A stretch of DNA of 64,000 bases from an uncultured Rikenellaceae bacterium (GCA_944325305.1 CALUZO010000013.1:124001-188000), one strand, 5' to 3'; shown: positions 1 through 9,210, counted from the first letter of the stretch. The notes: a model not told the origin generated them from the letters alone. Numbers and translations are program-made.

Positions 1-1
1 A

Positions 2-1081
2 GATATCGATCTTGATTACATGAAAACCGACGACTACCGCAGACGTGCTACACGCCTGCGCGGTTCGGTCATGTTGCTCGGTCCGCTCTTGGCGAGGTTC
101 GGGGTGGGATACCTGCCAAAACCAGGAGGAGACAAGATCGGACGCAGGCGCCTCGATACGCATTTCATCGGTTTCCAGAAGCTGGGGGCTGAATTCGATT
201 TCGACGCCGGCGAGAATTTTTTCGAGGTACGCGGGAAGAATCTTCGCGGGACATACATGCTGCTCGACGAGGCATCAGTAACCGGAACCGCCAATATCGT
301 CATGGCGGCAGTGCTGACTCCTGGTTTCACTACGATATATAATGCCGCGTGCGAACCTTACGTGCAGCAGCTATGCAGGATGCTCAACCGCATGGGAGCG
401 AAAATCTCGGGAATAGCGTCGAACCTGCTGACGATAGAGGGTGTCGACACGCTTGGCGGAACGGAGCATTGTCTTTTGCCCGATATGATAGAGGTTGGGA
501 GTTTTATCGGCCTGGCTGCCATGACCCAGTCGGAGATCACGATCAAGGATGTCTCGTATCGTGACTTGGGGATAATACCTGCTCAATTTGCCCGAATGGG
601 AATATGCTTCGAGCAGCGCGGCGACGACATTTATATTCCGCGGCAGGAACATTATGAGATAGAGAGTTTTATCGACGGATCCATAATGACCATAGCCGAT
701 GCTCCGTGGCCGGGACTCACGCCGGATTTGCTTTCGGTATTCCTTGTGGTGGCGACCCAGGCAAAAGGAGCCGTGCTGATACACCAGAAGATGTTCGAGA
801 GCCGTCTGTTCTTCGTAGATAAACTGATCGACATGGGGGCGCAGATCATCCTGTGCGATCCGCATCGTGCCACTGTCATAGGCCATAACCACCAAATGAG
901 ACTGCGCGGTATGTGCATGACATCGCCTGACATACGAGCCGGAGTGGCCCTGTTGATTGCGGCAATGAGCGCCGAAGGACGCAGCGTGATACAGAACATA
1001 GAACAGATAGACAGAGGTTATCAGAATATCGACGGCCGTCTTAATGCCTTAGGTGCCGAAATCATCAGGGTCGATGAGTAG
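2..1081 (+). CDS. murA: UDP-N-acetylglucosamine 1-carboxyvinyltransferase (MurA), 5'-truncated
   Basis: This enzyme transfers enolpyruvate from PEP to UDP-GlcNAc, the first committed step of peptidoglycan synthesis in the cytoplasm. The reading frame is open from base 2, so the gene begins before the window. About 359 residues are present against roughly 420-430 in the family, so the N-terminal ~70 are missing. Visible family features are the stretch GPLLARFGVGYLPKPGG, the LGAE turn, and the C-terminal DIRAGVALL and DRGYQNIDGRL motifs. At the position of the catalytic, fosfomycin-alkylated Cys (PGGC in E. coli) the sequence reads PGGD, with the Asp codon at 131-133. The next gene is convergent and the two share a long hairpin terminator. 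Confidence 0.95.
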   Translation, partial: DIDLDYMKTDDYRRRATRLRGSVMLLGPLLARFGVGYLPKPGGDKIGRRRLDTHFIGFQKLGAEFDFDAGENFFEVRGKNLRGTYMLLDEASVTGTANIVMAAVLTPGFTTIYNAACEPYVQQLCRMLNRMGAKISGIASNLLTIEGVDTLGGTEHCLLPDMIEVGSFIGLAAMTQSEITIKDVSYRDLGIIPAQFARMGICFEQRGDDIYIPRQEHYEIESFIDGSIMTIADAPWPGLTPDLLSVFLVVATQAKGAVLIHQKMFESRLFFVDKLIDMGAQIILCDPHRATVIGHNHQMRLRGMCMTSPDIRAGVALLIAAMSAEGRSVIQNIEQIDRGYQNIDGRLNALGAEIIRVDE

Positions 1082-1186
1082 AACGATGCATTATCGTGTG
1101 TCGGTTTTGCGAACGGCGCTATGTACGATCTGTGTATCAGATATCGATAAGGCGGCCAATAGTCGGCATCAGAACCGTATTGTGTC

Positions 1187-1231
1187 ATTTCAAACGGCTG
1201 ACGGTACGCTGGACCGTCAGCCGTTTGAAAT
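1187..1231. terminator. Bidirectional hairpin terminator between murA and ruvB
   Basis: Two perfect 19-bp arms (1187-1205 and 1213-1231) flank a 7-nt loop. The hairpin lies between the convergent stops of murA and ruvB and would end transcription from either side. The rest of the 1082-1344 gap shows no gene. Confidence 0.8.
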
Positions 1232-1344
1232 ATTCAGGTAATTACATGTTTGAATTTTAGGGGGGGCGGATTGTCGTGATTTTCCGGTTTGGCCGGGAAT
1301 CATAAAAAATCCATTTGCATGTTTCGGATCCAATATCCCGGATG

Positions 1345-2364
1345 TTAAAATTCGTCGAAAAGCGTACCTTCTGCTGTCGGAGGCGTGATTCCGAGATGGG
1401 AATATGCAAGAGAAGTGGCCTCACGTCCCCGTGGTGTCCGTTTGAGGAATCCCTCCTTGATAAGGAATGGTTCGTAGACCTCCTCGATTGTTCCGCTGTC
1501 CTCTCCGACAGCAGTCGCTATTGTGTTTATCCCTACAGGTCCGCCGCCGAATTTCTCGATAATAGTGGTGAGGATTCGGTTGTCCATCTGGTCGAGGCCG
1601 CGTGCATCTATGTTGAGGGCCGAAAGCGCCACTTTGGTTATCTTCAGGTCTATGTGTCCTTCGCCCTTAACCATGGCAAAGTCCCTTACGCGTCGCAGGA
1701 GAGAATTGGCGATACGCGGAGTGCCCCGGCTGCGCATGGCTATTTCCAACGTAGCATCGTTGTCGATTCCTATGCCGAGTATTCCGGCTGATCGACGGAC
1801 TATGCCGGCCAATGTCTTGGAATCGTAATATTCGAGGTGGCACTGAATGCCGAACCGAGCCCGTAAGGGACTGGTGAGCAGACCGCTGCGTGTGGTGGCT
1901 CCTATCAGTGTGAATGGATTCAGTTCGATTTGTATCGAGCGTGCCGAAGGCCCCTTGTCGAGGACGATGTCGATTTTGTAGTCCTCCATTGCCGAGTAGA
2001 GGTATTCTTCCACTATCGGACTGAGGCGGTGTATCTCGTCGATGAACAGTACGTCGCCGGCATTCAGGTTTGTGAGCAGACCTGCCAGGTCTCCTGGTTT
2101 GTCGAGTACGGGTCCTGAAGACACCTTCAGGGTGCTTCCCATTTCGTTGCTGATAATATTGGCGAGGGTGGTTTTGCCCAATCCGGGAGGTCCATGCAAT
2201 AAAACGTGGTCGAGCGATTCCTTCCGCATCAACGCTGCCTTTATGAAAACGCGCAGATTGTCGACGATCTTGTCCTGTCCGCTGAAACTTTCGAGCTCCT
2301 GCGGGCGGATCTTATTCTCGAACTCCGAGTCTGTCAGTTGGTTTCGTATGGAATTTCTGTCCAA
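1345..2364 (-). CDS. ruvB: Holliday junction branch migration DNA helicase RuvB
   Basis: RuvB is the ATP-driven hexameric motor that works with RuvA to move Holliday junctions during recombinational repair. The 339-residue length is typical. An AAA+ Walker A (GPPGLGKTT, residues 58-66), Walker B followed by DEIH (109-112) and a GATTRSG sensor region are visible. The C-terminal winged-helix domain carries the RTPRGREAT signature. No ruvA or ruvC is adjacent. A TAATTTTG -7-like box lies about 50 nt upstream of the start. Confidence 0.97.
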   Translation of the reverse strand: MDRNSIRNQLTDSEFENKIRPQELESFSGQDKIVDNLRVFIKAALMRKESLDHVLLHGPPGLGKTTLANIISNEMGSTLKVSSGPVLDKPGDLAGLLTNLNAGDVLFIDEIHRLSPIVEEYLYSAMEDYKIDIVLDKGPSARSIQIELNPFTLIGATTRSGLLTSPLRARFGIQCHLEYYDSKTLAGIVRRSAGILGIGIDNDATLEIAMRSRGTPRIANSLLRRVRDFAMVKGEGHIDLKITKVALSALNIDARGLDQMDNRILTTIIEKFGGGPVGINTIATAVGEDSGTIEEVYEPFLIKEGFLKRTPRGREATSLAYSHLGITPPTAEGTLFDEF

Positions 2365-2413
2365 AATCTTTACGGATTAAACAACTGCGACGTTATTACA
2401 TGCAGCTGTCCGA

Positions 2414-2421
2414 CAAAATTA
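2414..2421 (-). promoter_or_regulatory. Putative -7 box for ruvB
   Basis: On the minus strand this reads TAATTTTG, matching the Bacteroidetes TAnnTTTG consensus, about 50 nt before the ruvB start. No clear -33 TTTG is visible. The rest of the 2365-2676 divergent gap is AT-rich with no gene. A second weak box (TATTTTCG, 2642-2649) could serve the plus-strand operon. Confidence 0.4.
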
Positions 2422-2676
2422 GCATTAAAAACGGAAATGAACAGATTGTACCATTGAAAATATTTTACACTGATTGCGGATCGATGGTCTCGGAGATTAG
2501 TGTACTGTGCCTATAGAGGAGTTTCATGCAATAATCTTTGAAAATCATTATGATATGCGGTATCATAATTTTTGAAAAAAACCGAACAGAAATATTGGAT
2601 ATGAAAAAAAAAATGTAATTTTATGGTCATTATTTAGAGCATATTTTCGGATTGCTCGTAAAACTAACGGACCCAT

Positions 2677-3555
2677 ATGGATAGAAGAGATTTCCTGAAG
2701 AAAAGTGTGATGGCTACCGCGAAGGTTGCCATAGGCGCAAGCGTTATTTCTAAATTTCTTGAAGATGATCTTTCTGCAGCGCCGAATTCTGTCAAAAAGA
2801 TAGGCCTGCAACTCTATTCCGTACGAGGTATGATGGATAAAGATGTTCCGGATACACTCAAACAGGTAGCTGCGATTGGTTACAAGGAACTTGAAACCGC
2901 ATCTTATAATAACGGCAAGATTTACGGAATGTCCCCGCAGGACTTCCGCAGGCTTGTTGAAGATATTGGAATGAAGGTTTCCAGCTCCCATCTGGGATGG
3001 AATATCCAAAAGGGTAAAGAGCAGGAAGCTTATGACTGGTGGGATAAGGCTCTCGATGCCCAGGCTGAAGTAGGATGCCGTTATGCCATACAGCCATCGA
3101 TGCACATAGGCGACAAAATCGAAGATATACAACTCTATTGCGACTATTTCAATAAAGTCGGCGAAATGGCCAAGACTCGTGGTCTGAAGTTCGGCTTCCA
3201 CAACCACTCGGGAGAGTTCAAGGTGATCGACGGTAATATCGTTTTCGATTATATGATAAAAAATACTTCACCCGAAAACGTTGTCTATGAGATGGATGTT
3301 TACTGGCTTGAAAAAGGGGGCCAGGATCCGGTCGACTATCTCAAGAAATATGCGGGACGTTTCCCCCTCCTGCACATCAAGGATGAGGATATTATAGGTG
3401 CTGGCGGCGAACTCGATTTCAAAGCCATCTTCGAAGCAGCCTACGCCCAGGGTATGAAGGATTATTATGTAGAGGTGGAAAAATACCAGATATCGCCAAT
3501 TAAGGACGTGGAAAAAAGTTACGATTATCTCTACCACTCCTCATTTGTGAAATAA
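2677..3555 (+). CDS. Exported sugar phosphate isomerase/epimerase-like TIM-barrel protein
   Basis: This 292-residue protein belongs to the xylose isomerase-like / AP endonuclease 2 TIM-barrel superfamily. The N-terminus has a Tat-type motif (RRDFLKK) and an Ala-rich hydrophobic stretch, so it is probably exported to the periplasm. Likely metal-ligand segments are GFHNHSGEF, YEMDVYW and HIKDED. It is the first gene of a three-gene cluster with a Gfo/Idh/MocA oxidoreductase and a DUF1080 lipoprotein. That grouping is known from 3-keto-glycoside catabolism in Bacteroidetes and suggests it processes a keto-sugar. The exact substrate cannot be read from the sequence. Confidence 0.85.
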   Translation: MDRRDFLKKSVMATAKVAIGASVISKFLEDDLSAAPNSVKKIGLQLYSVRGMMDKDVPDTLKQVAAIGYKELETASYNNGKIYGMSPQDFRRLVEDIGMKVSSSHLGWNIQKGKEQEAYDWWDKALDAQAEVGCRYAIQPSMHIGDKIEDIQLYCDYFNKVGEMAKTRGLKFGFHNHSGEFKVIDGNIVFDYMIKNTSPENVVYEMDVYWLEKGGQDPVDYLKKYAGRFPLLHIKDEDIIGAGGELDFKAIFEAAYAQGMKDYYVEVEKYQISPIKDVEKSYDYLYHSSFVK

Positions 3556-3592
3556 CTTCATCAATATAACGCAACCTTAAAACTTAAAAACA

Positions 3593-5068
3593 ATGGCAGT
3601 AAAAATGACACGTAGAGAGTTCCTGAAAACTGGTGCTCTGGGTGCCGCAGCTTTCACGGTGGTGCCAAGTTCGGTACTCGGTTCTACGGTAGGCAAAACC
3701 GCTCCTTCGGATAAACTTAACATTGCCGGGGTCGGTATAGGCGGCCGCGGCGGCGCAGTTATAGACGGCATGAAGAGCCAAAACATCGTAGCCCTTTGCG
3801 ACGTCGACTGGAAATATGCTAAAAATAAATTCGATCAGTACCCCAAGGCCGAAAGATTCTGGGATTTCAGACGGATGTTCGATCAGATGGGGGACTCTAT
3901 CGACGCAGTTGTAGTAGGTACGGCAGACCATACTCACGCTATCATTGCCGCTACCGCCATGGAGATGGGCAAACACGTTTATTGCGAAAAACCCCTTACG
4001 CATTCTGTATACGAATCGCGCCTTCTGACCAAACTCGCAGCCAAAAACAAAGTGGCTACGCAGATGGGTAACCAAGGCGCTTCCGGCGAAGGCGTACGCA
4101 AGATATGCGATTGGATATGGAATGGAGAGATTGGCGAAGTCAGAAAGGTCGAAGCCTTCACCGACAGGCCTATCTGGCCACAGGGTCTTCCGACTCCCAC
4201 TGTCGTAGATCCCGTGCCCAATACCCTTAACTGGGATTTGTTTATAGGTCCGGCCAAAATGAGACCTTATAATTCGGCCTATACGCCGTGGAACTGGCGT
4301 GGATGGTGGGATTACGGTACAGGCGCACTCGGCGATATGGCTTGCCATATCCTGCACCCGGTGTTCAAAGGCCTCCGGTTGGGATACCCGATAAGTGTTC
4401 AGGGAAGCTCTACTCCTCTCATGGTGGACTGCGCCCCGAATGCTCAGATAGTTAAATTCATTTTCCCGGAACGCAAGAAATTCCATAAGGTAAAACTTCC
4501 CGAAGTCGAAGTTACATGGTATGACGGTGGTCTCCAACCTCCGCGTCCGGAAGGTATGCCAGAGGGTAAAAGCCTCAACATCAGTGGTGGCGGCGTAATC
4601 TTCCACGGTACGAAAGATACTCTTATTTGCGGATGCTATGGCGAACAACCATACCTTCTCTCCGGTCGCGACCCGAAAGTTCCTTCGATGACCCGTGAAG
4701 TTCCGGGCAACGACCATCAGATGGACTTCGTTCGCGCAGCCAAAGAGAGCCCCGAAAACCGTGTCGAAACAGCATCTCCTTTCTCGGAAGCAGGTCCTTT
4801 CAACGAAATGGTGGTAATGGGTGTTCTTGGAGTTCGCCTCCAGGGTCTTAACAAAGTCCTCAATTGGGACGGCGAGAACATGCAGTTCACCAATATCGGA
4901 CCTAACGAAACACTGAGAATGATGATTCACGACGGTTTCAGCATCAAGGACGGACACCCGACATTCAACAAGGAAATGACTCCCGAGTTCAATGCACAGG
5001 AATTCGCACGCGAACTCATTAAACACAATTACAGAGAAGGATGGAATCTGCCGGCTATGCCGTTGTAG
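3593..5068 (+). CDS. Exported Gfo/Idh/MocA family NAD(P)-dependent oxidoreductase
   Basis: The family oxidises or reduces sugars and inositols using a tightly bound nicotinamide cofactor. This 491-residue member opens with a Tat motif (RREFLK, residues 5-10) and a signal-like stretch, so it should be folded before export. The Rossmann glycine motif GVGIGGRGG is near residue 45, and the EKPLTHS motif carries the family's conserved Lys near residue 130. It lies 37 nt after the isomerase-like gene and 35 nt before the DUF1080 gene. By analogy it could form or reduce the 3-keto group on a glycoside in the periplasm. Confidence 0.9.
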   Translation: MAVKMTRREFLKTGALGAAAFTVVPSSVLGSTVGKTAPSDKLNIAGVGIGGRGGAVIDGMKSQNIVALCDVDWKYAKNKFDQYPKAERFWDFRRMFDQMGDSIDAVVVGTADHTHAIIAATAMEMGKHVYCEKPLTHSVYESRLLTKLAAKNKVATQMGNQGASGEGVRKICDWIWNGEIGEVRKVEAFTDRPIWPQGLPTPTVVDPVPNTLNWDLFIGPAKMRPYNSAYTPWNWRGWWDYGTGALGDMACHILHPVFKGLRLGYPISVQGSSTPLMVDCAPNAQIVKFIFPERKKFHKVKLPEVEVTWYDGGLQPPRPEGMPEGKSLNISGGGVIFHGTKDTLICGCYGEQPYLLSGRDPKVPSMTREVPGNDHQMDFVRAAKESPENRVETASPFSEAGPFNEMVVMGVLGVRLQGLNKVLNWDGENMQFTNIGPNETLRMMIHDGFSIKDGHPTFNKEMTPEFNAQEFARELIKHNYREGWNLPAMPL

Positions 5069-5103
5069 ACTGAATGCTAACATTTTAAACATATCTTTTA
5101 ATT

Positions 5104-5940
5104 ATGAAACTATCAATCACTACTCTGTGCGCGGCTGTGGCCGGCATGAGTCTTATGGCATGCGGCGGTAACGGTTGCAGCACCCAAAATGCCGAAAATC
5201 AGGCAGCCGAAGAAAATGCAGCAGCTACCGAACAGGTACAGGAAAACCAGAATGAAGTTGTCGTGCTGTTCGACGGCACCTCGACCGCTGGCTGGAGAGG
5301 CTACAACCAAGATAGCCTTCCTGGAAGATGGGTTATCGAAGACGGTGCACTGAAGATCATCGGCAGTGGCGGCGGTGAAGCCCAGGGTAAAGACGGTGGC
5401 GATATCATTTTTGCCGACAGGAAATTCAAAAACTTCAAACTCACATTTGAATACAAGGTTGGCAACGGTTCTAACTCTGGCGTATTCTTCTATGCCAAAG
5501 AAATCCCCGGACAGCCGATTTACATTTCAGCACCGGAATACCAGGTGCTTGACAACGAAAGGCATCCTGACGCAAAACTCGGCGTTGACGGCAATCGTAT
5601 GTCGGCATCTCTTTACGACATGCTTCCTGCAAAACCGCAGAATGCAAAACCTGCCGGCGAATGGAATACAGGTGAAATCATGGTGTACAAAGGTACTGTC
5701 GTACACTATCAGAATGGTGAACCCGTGGTTGAATATCACCTCTGGACTCCGGAATGGGAAGCAATGATCAACAAGAGCAAATTCGCCCAGGGCAATCCCA
5801 ACTGGAGCAACTCTTTCGAATTGCTTACCAGCAAACTCGGTAAAGACGACGAAGGAAATATCGAAGGCGGTTACATCGGTCTTCAGGATCATGGAGATGA
5901 CGTATGGTTCCGCAATATCAAGGTGGAAGTTCTCGAATAA
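5104..5940 (+). CDS. DUF1080 lipoprotein, putative 3-keto-disaccharide hydrolase
   Basis: A 278-residue lipoprotein with lipobox LMAC (Cys at about residue 20) and a low-complexity Glu/Asn/Gln/Ala linker to residue ~50. A DUF1080 concanavalin-like domain follows, with LFDGTSTAGWRG at its start and SNSGVFFY in the middle. Some DUF1080 members cleave 3-keto-glycosides by elimination. The two upstream exported enzymes support that role here but do not prove it. A very long perfect hairpin follows directly. Confidence 0.88.
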   Translation: MKLSITTLCAAVAGMSLMACGGNGCSTQNAENQAAEENAAATEQVQENQNEVVVLFDGTSTAGWRGYNQDSLPGRWVIEDGALKIIGSGGGEAQGKDGGDIIFADRKFKNFKLTFEYKVGNGSNSGVFFYAKEIPGQPIYISAPEYQVLDNERHPDAKLGVDGNRMSASLYDMLPAKPQNAKPAGEWNTGEIMVYKGTVVHYQNGEPVVEYHLWTPEWEAMINKSKFAQGNPNWSNSFELLTSKLGKDDEGNIEGGYIGLQDHGDDVWFRNIKVEVLE

Positions 5941-5949
5941 GAAGTGCTG

Positions 5950-6014
5950 AGACCCGTCTAAACTAAACAACCCGGAGAATTCAATTCTCCGGGTTGTTTA
6001 GTTTAGACGGGTCT
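5950..6014. terminator. 65-bp almost loopless palindrome, probable bidirectional terminator
   Basis: Two perfect 32-bp arms (5950-5981 and 5983-6014) are separated by a single C. It begins 10 nt after the DUF1080 stop and faces the 3' end of folC. No long T tract follows on the plus strand. Its length is well beyond a typical intrinsic terminator. Confidence 0.7.
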
Positions 6015-6120
6015 GCAATCGACTTTTGCAGCTGAGTTTTCAGATAGTTTGTGCATTTACTTGCACTGCCTGCCCTGCATTAGGATAAGAAAGTCCATTG
6101 TCGCATGACTGGATTTTTAC

Positions 6121-6166
6121 TCTTTTTTCTCTCTTTTTTTCTCCCCCCCCCCTCTCTCTTTCCCTC
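6121..6166 (+). repeat. 46-nt pure polypyrimidine tract with C10 run
   Basis: Every base from 6121 to 6166 is C or T, including ten consecutive C (6143-6152) and T runs of six and seven. It lies in the intergenic space downstream of both the DUF1080 gene and folC. Homopurine-homopyrimidine DNA can form triplexes and is prone to slippage. No gene reads through it. Confidence 0.9.
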
Positions 6167-6235
6167 AACAGGGAATGTTGCATCGATTAGATTCATAAAG
6201 GATTGGCAGATCTGCATGGATGCGCAATATGCAGG

Positions 6236-7546
6236 TTACTTGGGCGATAATTCCTTGAGTGCGTCAGCGACAACGAAACTGCTGCCGCCAACGAAAATCA
6301 CATCCTTCCTGTCAGCCAGCTCCATTGCATGGCGTAATGCTGTTGCAACAGAAGGGACGATTTCTCCCGTAAGTCCGGATTTTTCAGCCATGGCAGCCAG
6401 TTTGCCTGCTTCCATTGCCCTGTCTACTGAGGCCTGTGTGAATATGTAGCAGGCATCGCGTGGTAAAAGTCCGAGCATTGTTTGGACATCCTTGTCAGAA
6501 GCTATGCCGAGAATAAAATACAGTTTGTCGTAGTCGAGCGACGCTATCTGACGGGTTGTCTCTTTGAGGCCGTGCGGATTGTGCCCGGAGTCGAGTATTA
6601 TCAGCGGTTCTCGTCCTGCTATTTGCCAGCGTCCTCTGAGCCCGGTCGAACGGGCGGCAGTCGAGCAACCGACCATAGTTGCACGGCTGCTTATGCTGAG
6701 ATGAGAGCAGATATTCAGCATATCGATAGACGCAAGCGTGGTTATAATATTTTTGCACTGATAGTCGCCCATAAGATCGGTTCCGATTTCGAAAGTTTCG
6801 GCTGTTCCGGGGTGCGCGAATGAGAAATAGCGTATTCCGTCTTTGCCCATACGGCTGCCTTTGCATTGAAGGAGTTTGTCGGCAAAAACTATTTCCGAAC
6901 CTGCTGCCTTAGCAGCACTTTCGAAAACCGGTGCACTGGCCGAATCCGTCTCGCCTATCACGACAGGAACTCCGCGTTTTATGATGCCGGCTTTCTCAGC
7001 AGCTATTTTCTGTGGGGTATCGCCAAGGAATGCCATGTGGTCCATGCCGATATTGGTGATTATGCTGAGGACAGGGGTTATGATATTGGTCGAATCGAGT
7101 CTGCCACCCATTCCGGTCTCTATGACTGCTACTTCCACTTCGCTGTCGGCGAAGTAGCGGAATGCCATAGCCATTGTCGCCTCGAAGAACGACATTCGCA
7201 GCGACTCCATTTTCTCGAGGTGGTTTGCCGTAAAGTCGACGACATACTTCTCTGTTATCATCTCTCCATCGACCTTTATGCGCTCACGGAAGTCGGTCAT
7301 ATGCGGTGATGTGTACAGGCCCGTTCGGTATCCAGCCTGCTGAAGTATCGATGCTATCATGTGCGATACGGAACCTTTCCCGTTTGTCCCTGCGACGTGA
7401 ATTGAGACGAACGATCTGTCCGGGTTGCCGAGATAGCGGTTAAATTCCTGAGCTCTTTCGAGTCCGGGTTTGTAAGCGTCTGCTCCGATCTTCTGGAAGT
7501 CGGGCAGCATGTTGTAGAGTGTGTCGAGTGTTTCTTTGTAGTTCAC
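6236..7546 (-). CDS. folC: Bifunctional dihydrofolate / folylpolyglutamate synthase FolC
   Basis: FolC adds glutamate to dihydropteroate and further glutamates to folates in the cytoplasm. The 436-residue length is normal. The ATP-binding loop VAGTNGKGSVSHM lies near residues 51-63, the Mur-ligase-like GMGGRLDSTNI segment near 145, and DSGHNPHG near 315. It starts 2 nt after the lnt stop, so the two are co-transcribed. Confidence 0.96.
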   Translation of the reverse strand: MNYKETLDTLYNMLPDFQKIGADAYKPGLERAQEFNRYLGNPDRSFVSIHVAGTNGKGSVSHMIASILQQAGYRTGLYTSPHMTDFRERIKVDGEMITEKYVVDFTANHLEKMESLRMSFFEATMAMAFRYFADSEVEVAVIETGMGGRLDSTNIITPVLSIITNIGMDHMAFLGDTPQKIAAEKAGIIKRGVPVVIGETDSASAPVFESAAKAAGSEIVFADKLLQCKGSRMGKDGIRYFSFAHPGTAETFEIGTDLMGDYQCKNIITTLASIDMLNICSHLSISSRATMVGCSTAARSTGLRGRWQIAGREPLIILDSGHNPHGLKETTRQIASLDYDKLYFILGIASDKDVQTMLGLLPRDACYIFTQASVDRAMEAGKLAAMAEKSGLTGEIVPSVATALRHAMELADRKDVIFVGGSSFVVADALKELSPK

Positions 7547-7548
7547 GG

Positions 7549-9117
7549 CTATTCGACTAGTTTGTTGCGCCTCTTGTAGCGGTAGGCGATGAAATATAAG
7601 ATTCCCAGTGCGAGTACGTACGAGCAGATGCGGGCGATGTAGTCACCGTACCGGGAGTAGAATGTTATGTGATCGTTGAGTGTCAGTTGGTCTGTGATTG
7701 CAGTCTGGACATTCCAGCCCACCTTTTGTTGTATGTCGCCGCGCTGGTTGATGAAGCCCGAAGTCCCCGTGTTTGCACTGCGGCCTATGCTGCGTCTGGT
7801 TTCGACGGCCCTAAGACGCGAATAGAGGAAGAGTTGCTTGTGTCCCCGGGTGTCATCCCACCAGCCGTCGTTGCTGATAACGAATAATGCCTGTGCTCCC
7901 ATGCGGACGAATTCGCCGCAATAGTAGCCGAATACCGCTTCCCAGCATATCGGAACTCCGACCCGTACGCTGTCGGGTCCGGTGAATACGATAGGTTGTG
8001 GATCTGTTCCGTGTTGTCCGGTGGTGCCGCCCAGATCGACGATGAGCCACTCTAAATGTTTGGTGACAGCGTAATAAGGCATCTTCTCGACACCGACCAC
8101 GAGGATGGATTTATGGTGTATCTGGGATATGCCTGTGGTGTCTATCGTAAGGGCGGTATTGTACACATCGTACCACGTGTCGCCGTAGCCTGCATAGCGT
8201 GCCGAGCCCGGAACCCTTTCTCCAGGGCGGTAGTAGTAACTGGTTTCGGCACCTGTGATCATTTGCGCACCGGGATAGTTCTCACGCATGAAATCGCGGT
8301 ATTGCCGCAATGTGCCGTTATGCCTTATGTTATTTTCCACTATGCCGCCTGTTATGGCCGTCTCTGGCAGCACGATGAAGTCCACATCTGACGGCGCACG
8401 TGAAGCGAGACCGAGCATGAGTTCCGTTTCGTATTTCTCCTGCATCATCCATTTCATATACGGATTGATGTTGGGCTGTACTACGGTTGCCGTAATCTTC
8501 TTACCCTCGTCCGTGTATGTGTAGTATCTTATGAGGGAAACTGTTATGGGTGCCGCGATGAAGAATGCAGAGGCGATCCACTTGCTCGCGGTGCGAGAGG
8601 TTATCGCCTCGTAGATGAGTATGTTTACGATCAACACCCATAGCGAACCGCCGAATACTCCGGTAGTGTCGTACCATTGTACGAGTTTTATGTCGTTTGC
8701 AAAACCGTTGCCGAGCGTCAGCCACGGGAAAGAGATCTCTCCGAGCGTGTAAAGATATTCGCATGCGATCCAGCCGGTTACCAGTATGGTATAAGCCAAT
8801 GCTTTTGGTGCCCGCTTGCTTACGTAATGATAAACCATGAAAATACCCCCGAAGAGGACGATGGTTATGCCCACCGACAGGAATGGGATGAAAGGTGCTG
8901 CGAACCAAAGCCATCCGGTTGTAATTCCGCTCCACAGACCCAGCGCGAGTGCAACCCAGCCGAACATTCCCCAGAACTGACGACGTCCGTCGCCGTACAT
9001 AGCACCGATCATCAGAAGCGGTACAAATCCTACAAGCGTAGTGATGCCGCTGGCACCTATCCAGCCCATGCTGAGCATTGCGGCGGAGATTAGCGATAAA
9101 ATCAGCTTTACTGTCAT
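7549..9117 (-). CDS. lnt: Apolipoprotein N-acyltransferase Lnt
   Basis: Lnt acylates the N-terminal Cys of lipoproteins in the inner membrane, the last step of lipoprotein maturation. This 522-residue protein has about six N-terminal membrane segments and a periplasmic nitrilase-like domain. Candidate triad residues are the Glu in VLPETAI, a Lys in the HKSILVVGVEK region and the Cys in GVPICWEAVFG. A last membrane helix and a basic tail close the protein. It is the first gene of lnt-folC, with a TATCTTTG box 18 nt before the start. The many lipoproteins in this window are its likely substrates. Confidence 0.93.
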   Translation of the reverse strand: MTVKLILSLISAAMLSMGWIGASGITTLVGFVPLLMIGAMYGDGRRQFWGMFGWVALALGLWSGITTGWLWFAAPFIPFLSVGITIVLFGGIFMVYHYVSKRAPKALAYTILVTGWIACEYLYTLGEISFPWLTLGNGFANDIKLVQWYDTTGVFGGSLWVLIVNILIYEAITSRTASKWIASAFFIAAPITVSLIRYYTYTDEGKKITATVVQPNINPYMKWMMQEKYETELMLGLASRAPSDVDFIVLPETAITGGIVENNIRHNGTLRQYRDFMRENYPGAQMITGAETSYYYRPGERVPGSARYAGYGDTWYDVYNTALTIDTTGISQIHHKSILVVGVEKMPYYAVTKHLEWLIVDLGGTTGQHGTDPQPIVFTGPDSVRVGVPICWEAVFGYYCGEFVRMGAQALFVISNDGWWDDTRGHKQLFLYSRLRAVETRRSIGRSANTGTSGFINQRGDIQQKVGWNVQTAITDQLTLNDHITFYSRYGDYIARICSYVLALGILYFIAYRYKRRNKLVE

Positions 9118-9134
9118 TTGGCCTGTTTTGTGGG

Positions 9135-9142
9135 CAAAGATA
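9135..9142 (-). promoter_or_regulatory. -7 box for lnt-folC
   Basis: The minus strand reads TATCTTTG, a full match to TAnnTTTG, 18 nt before the lnt start. No good -33 match is visible at 19-21 bp. Confidence 0.45.
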
Positions 9143-9165
9143 GGGAAAGTGTGTCGAATTATTAC

Positions 9166-9173
9166 TAAATTTG
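9166..9173 (+). promoter_or_regulatory. -7 box for the LysE-cmk-ispH operon
   Basis: TAAATTTG matches TAnnTTTG, 37 nt before the LysE-family start and 24 nt from the oppositely directed lnt box. The two promoters must overlap in this short gap. Confidence 0.45.
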
Positions 9174-9210
9174 TAATTTATATAATAAAGATGTAAAATC
9201 GTTGTAATTT

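Noticed and set aside
3584..5092. 502-residue open frame antisense to the oxidoreductase gene
   Set aside because: It mirrors the plus-strand Gfo/Idh/MocA gene exactly, has no family motifs, and is Phe/His/Arg-rich as antisense frames are.
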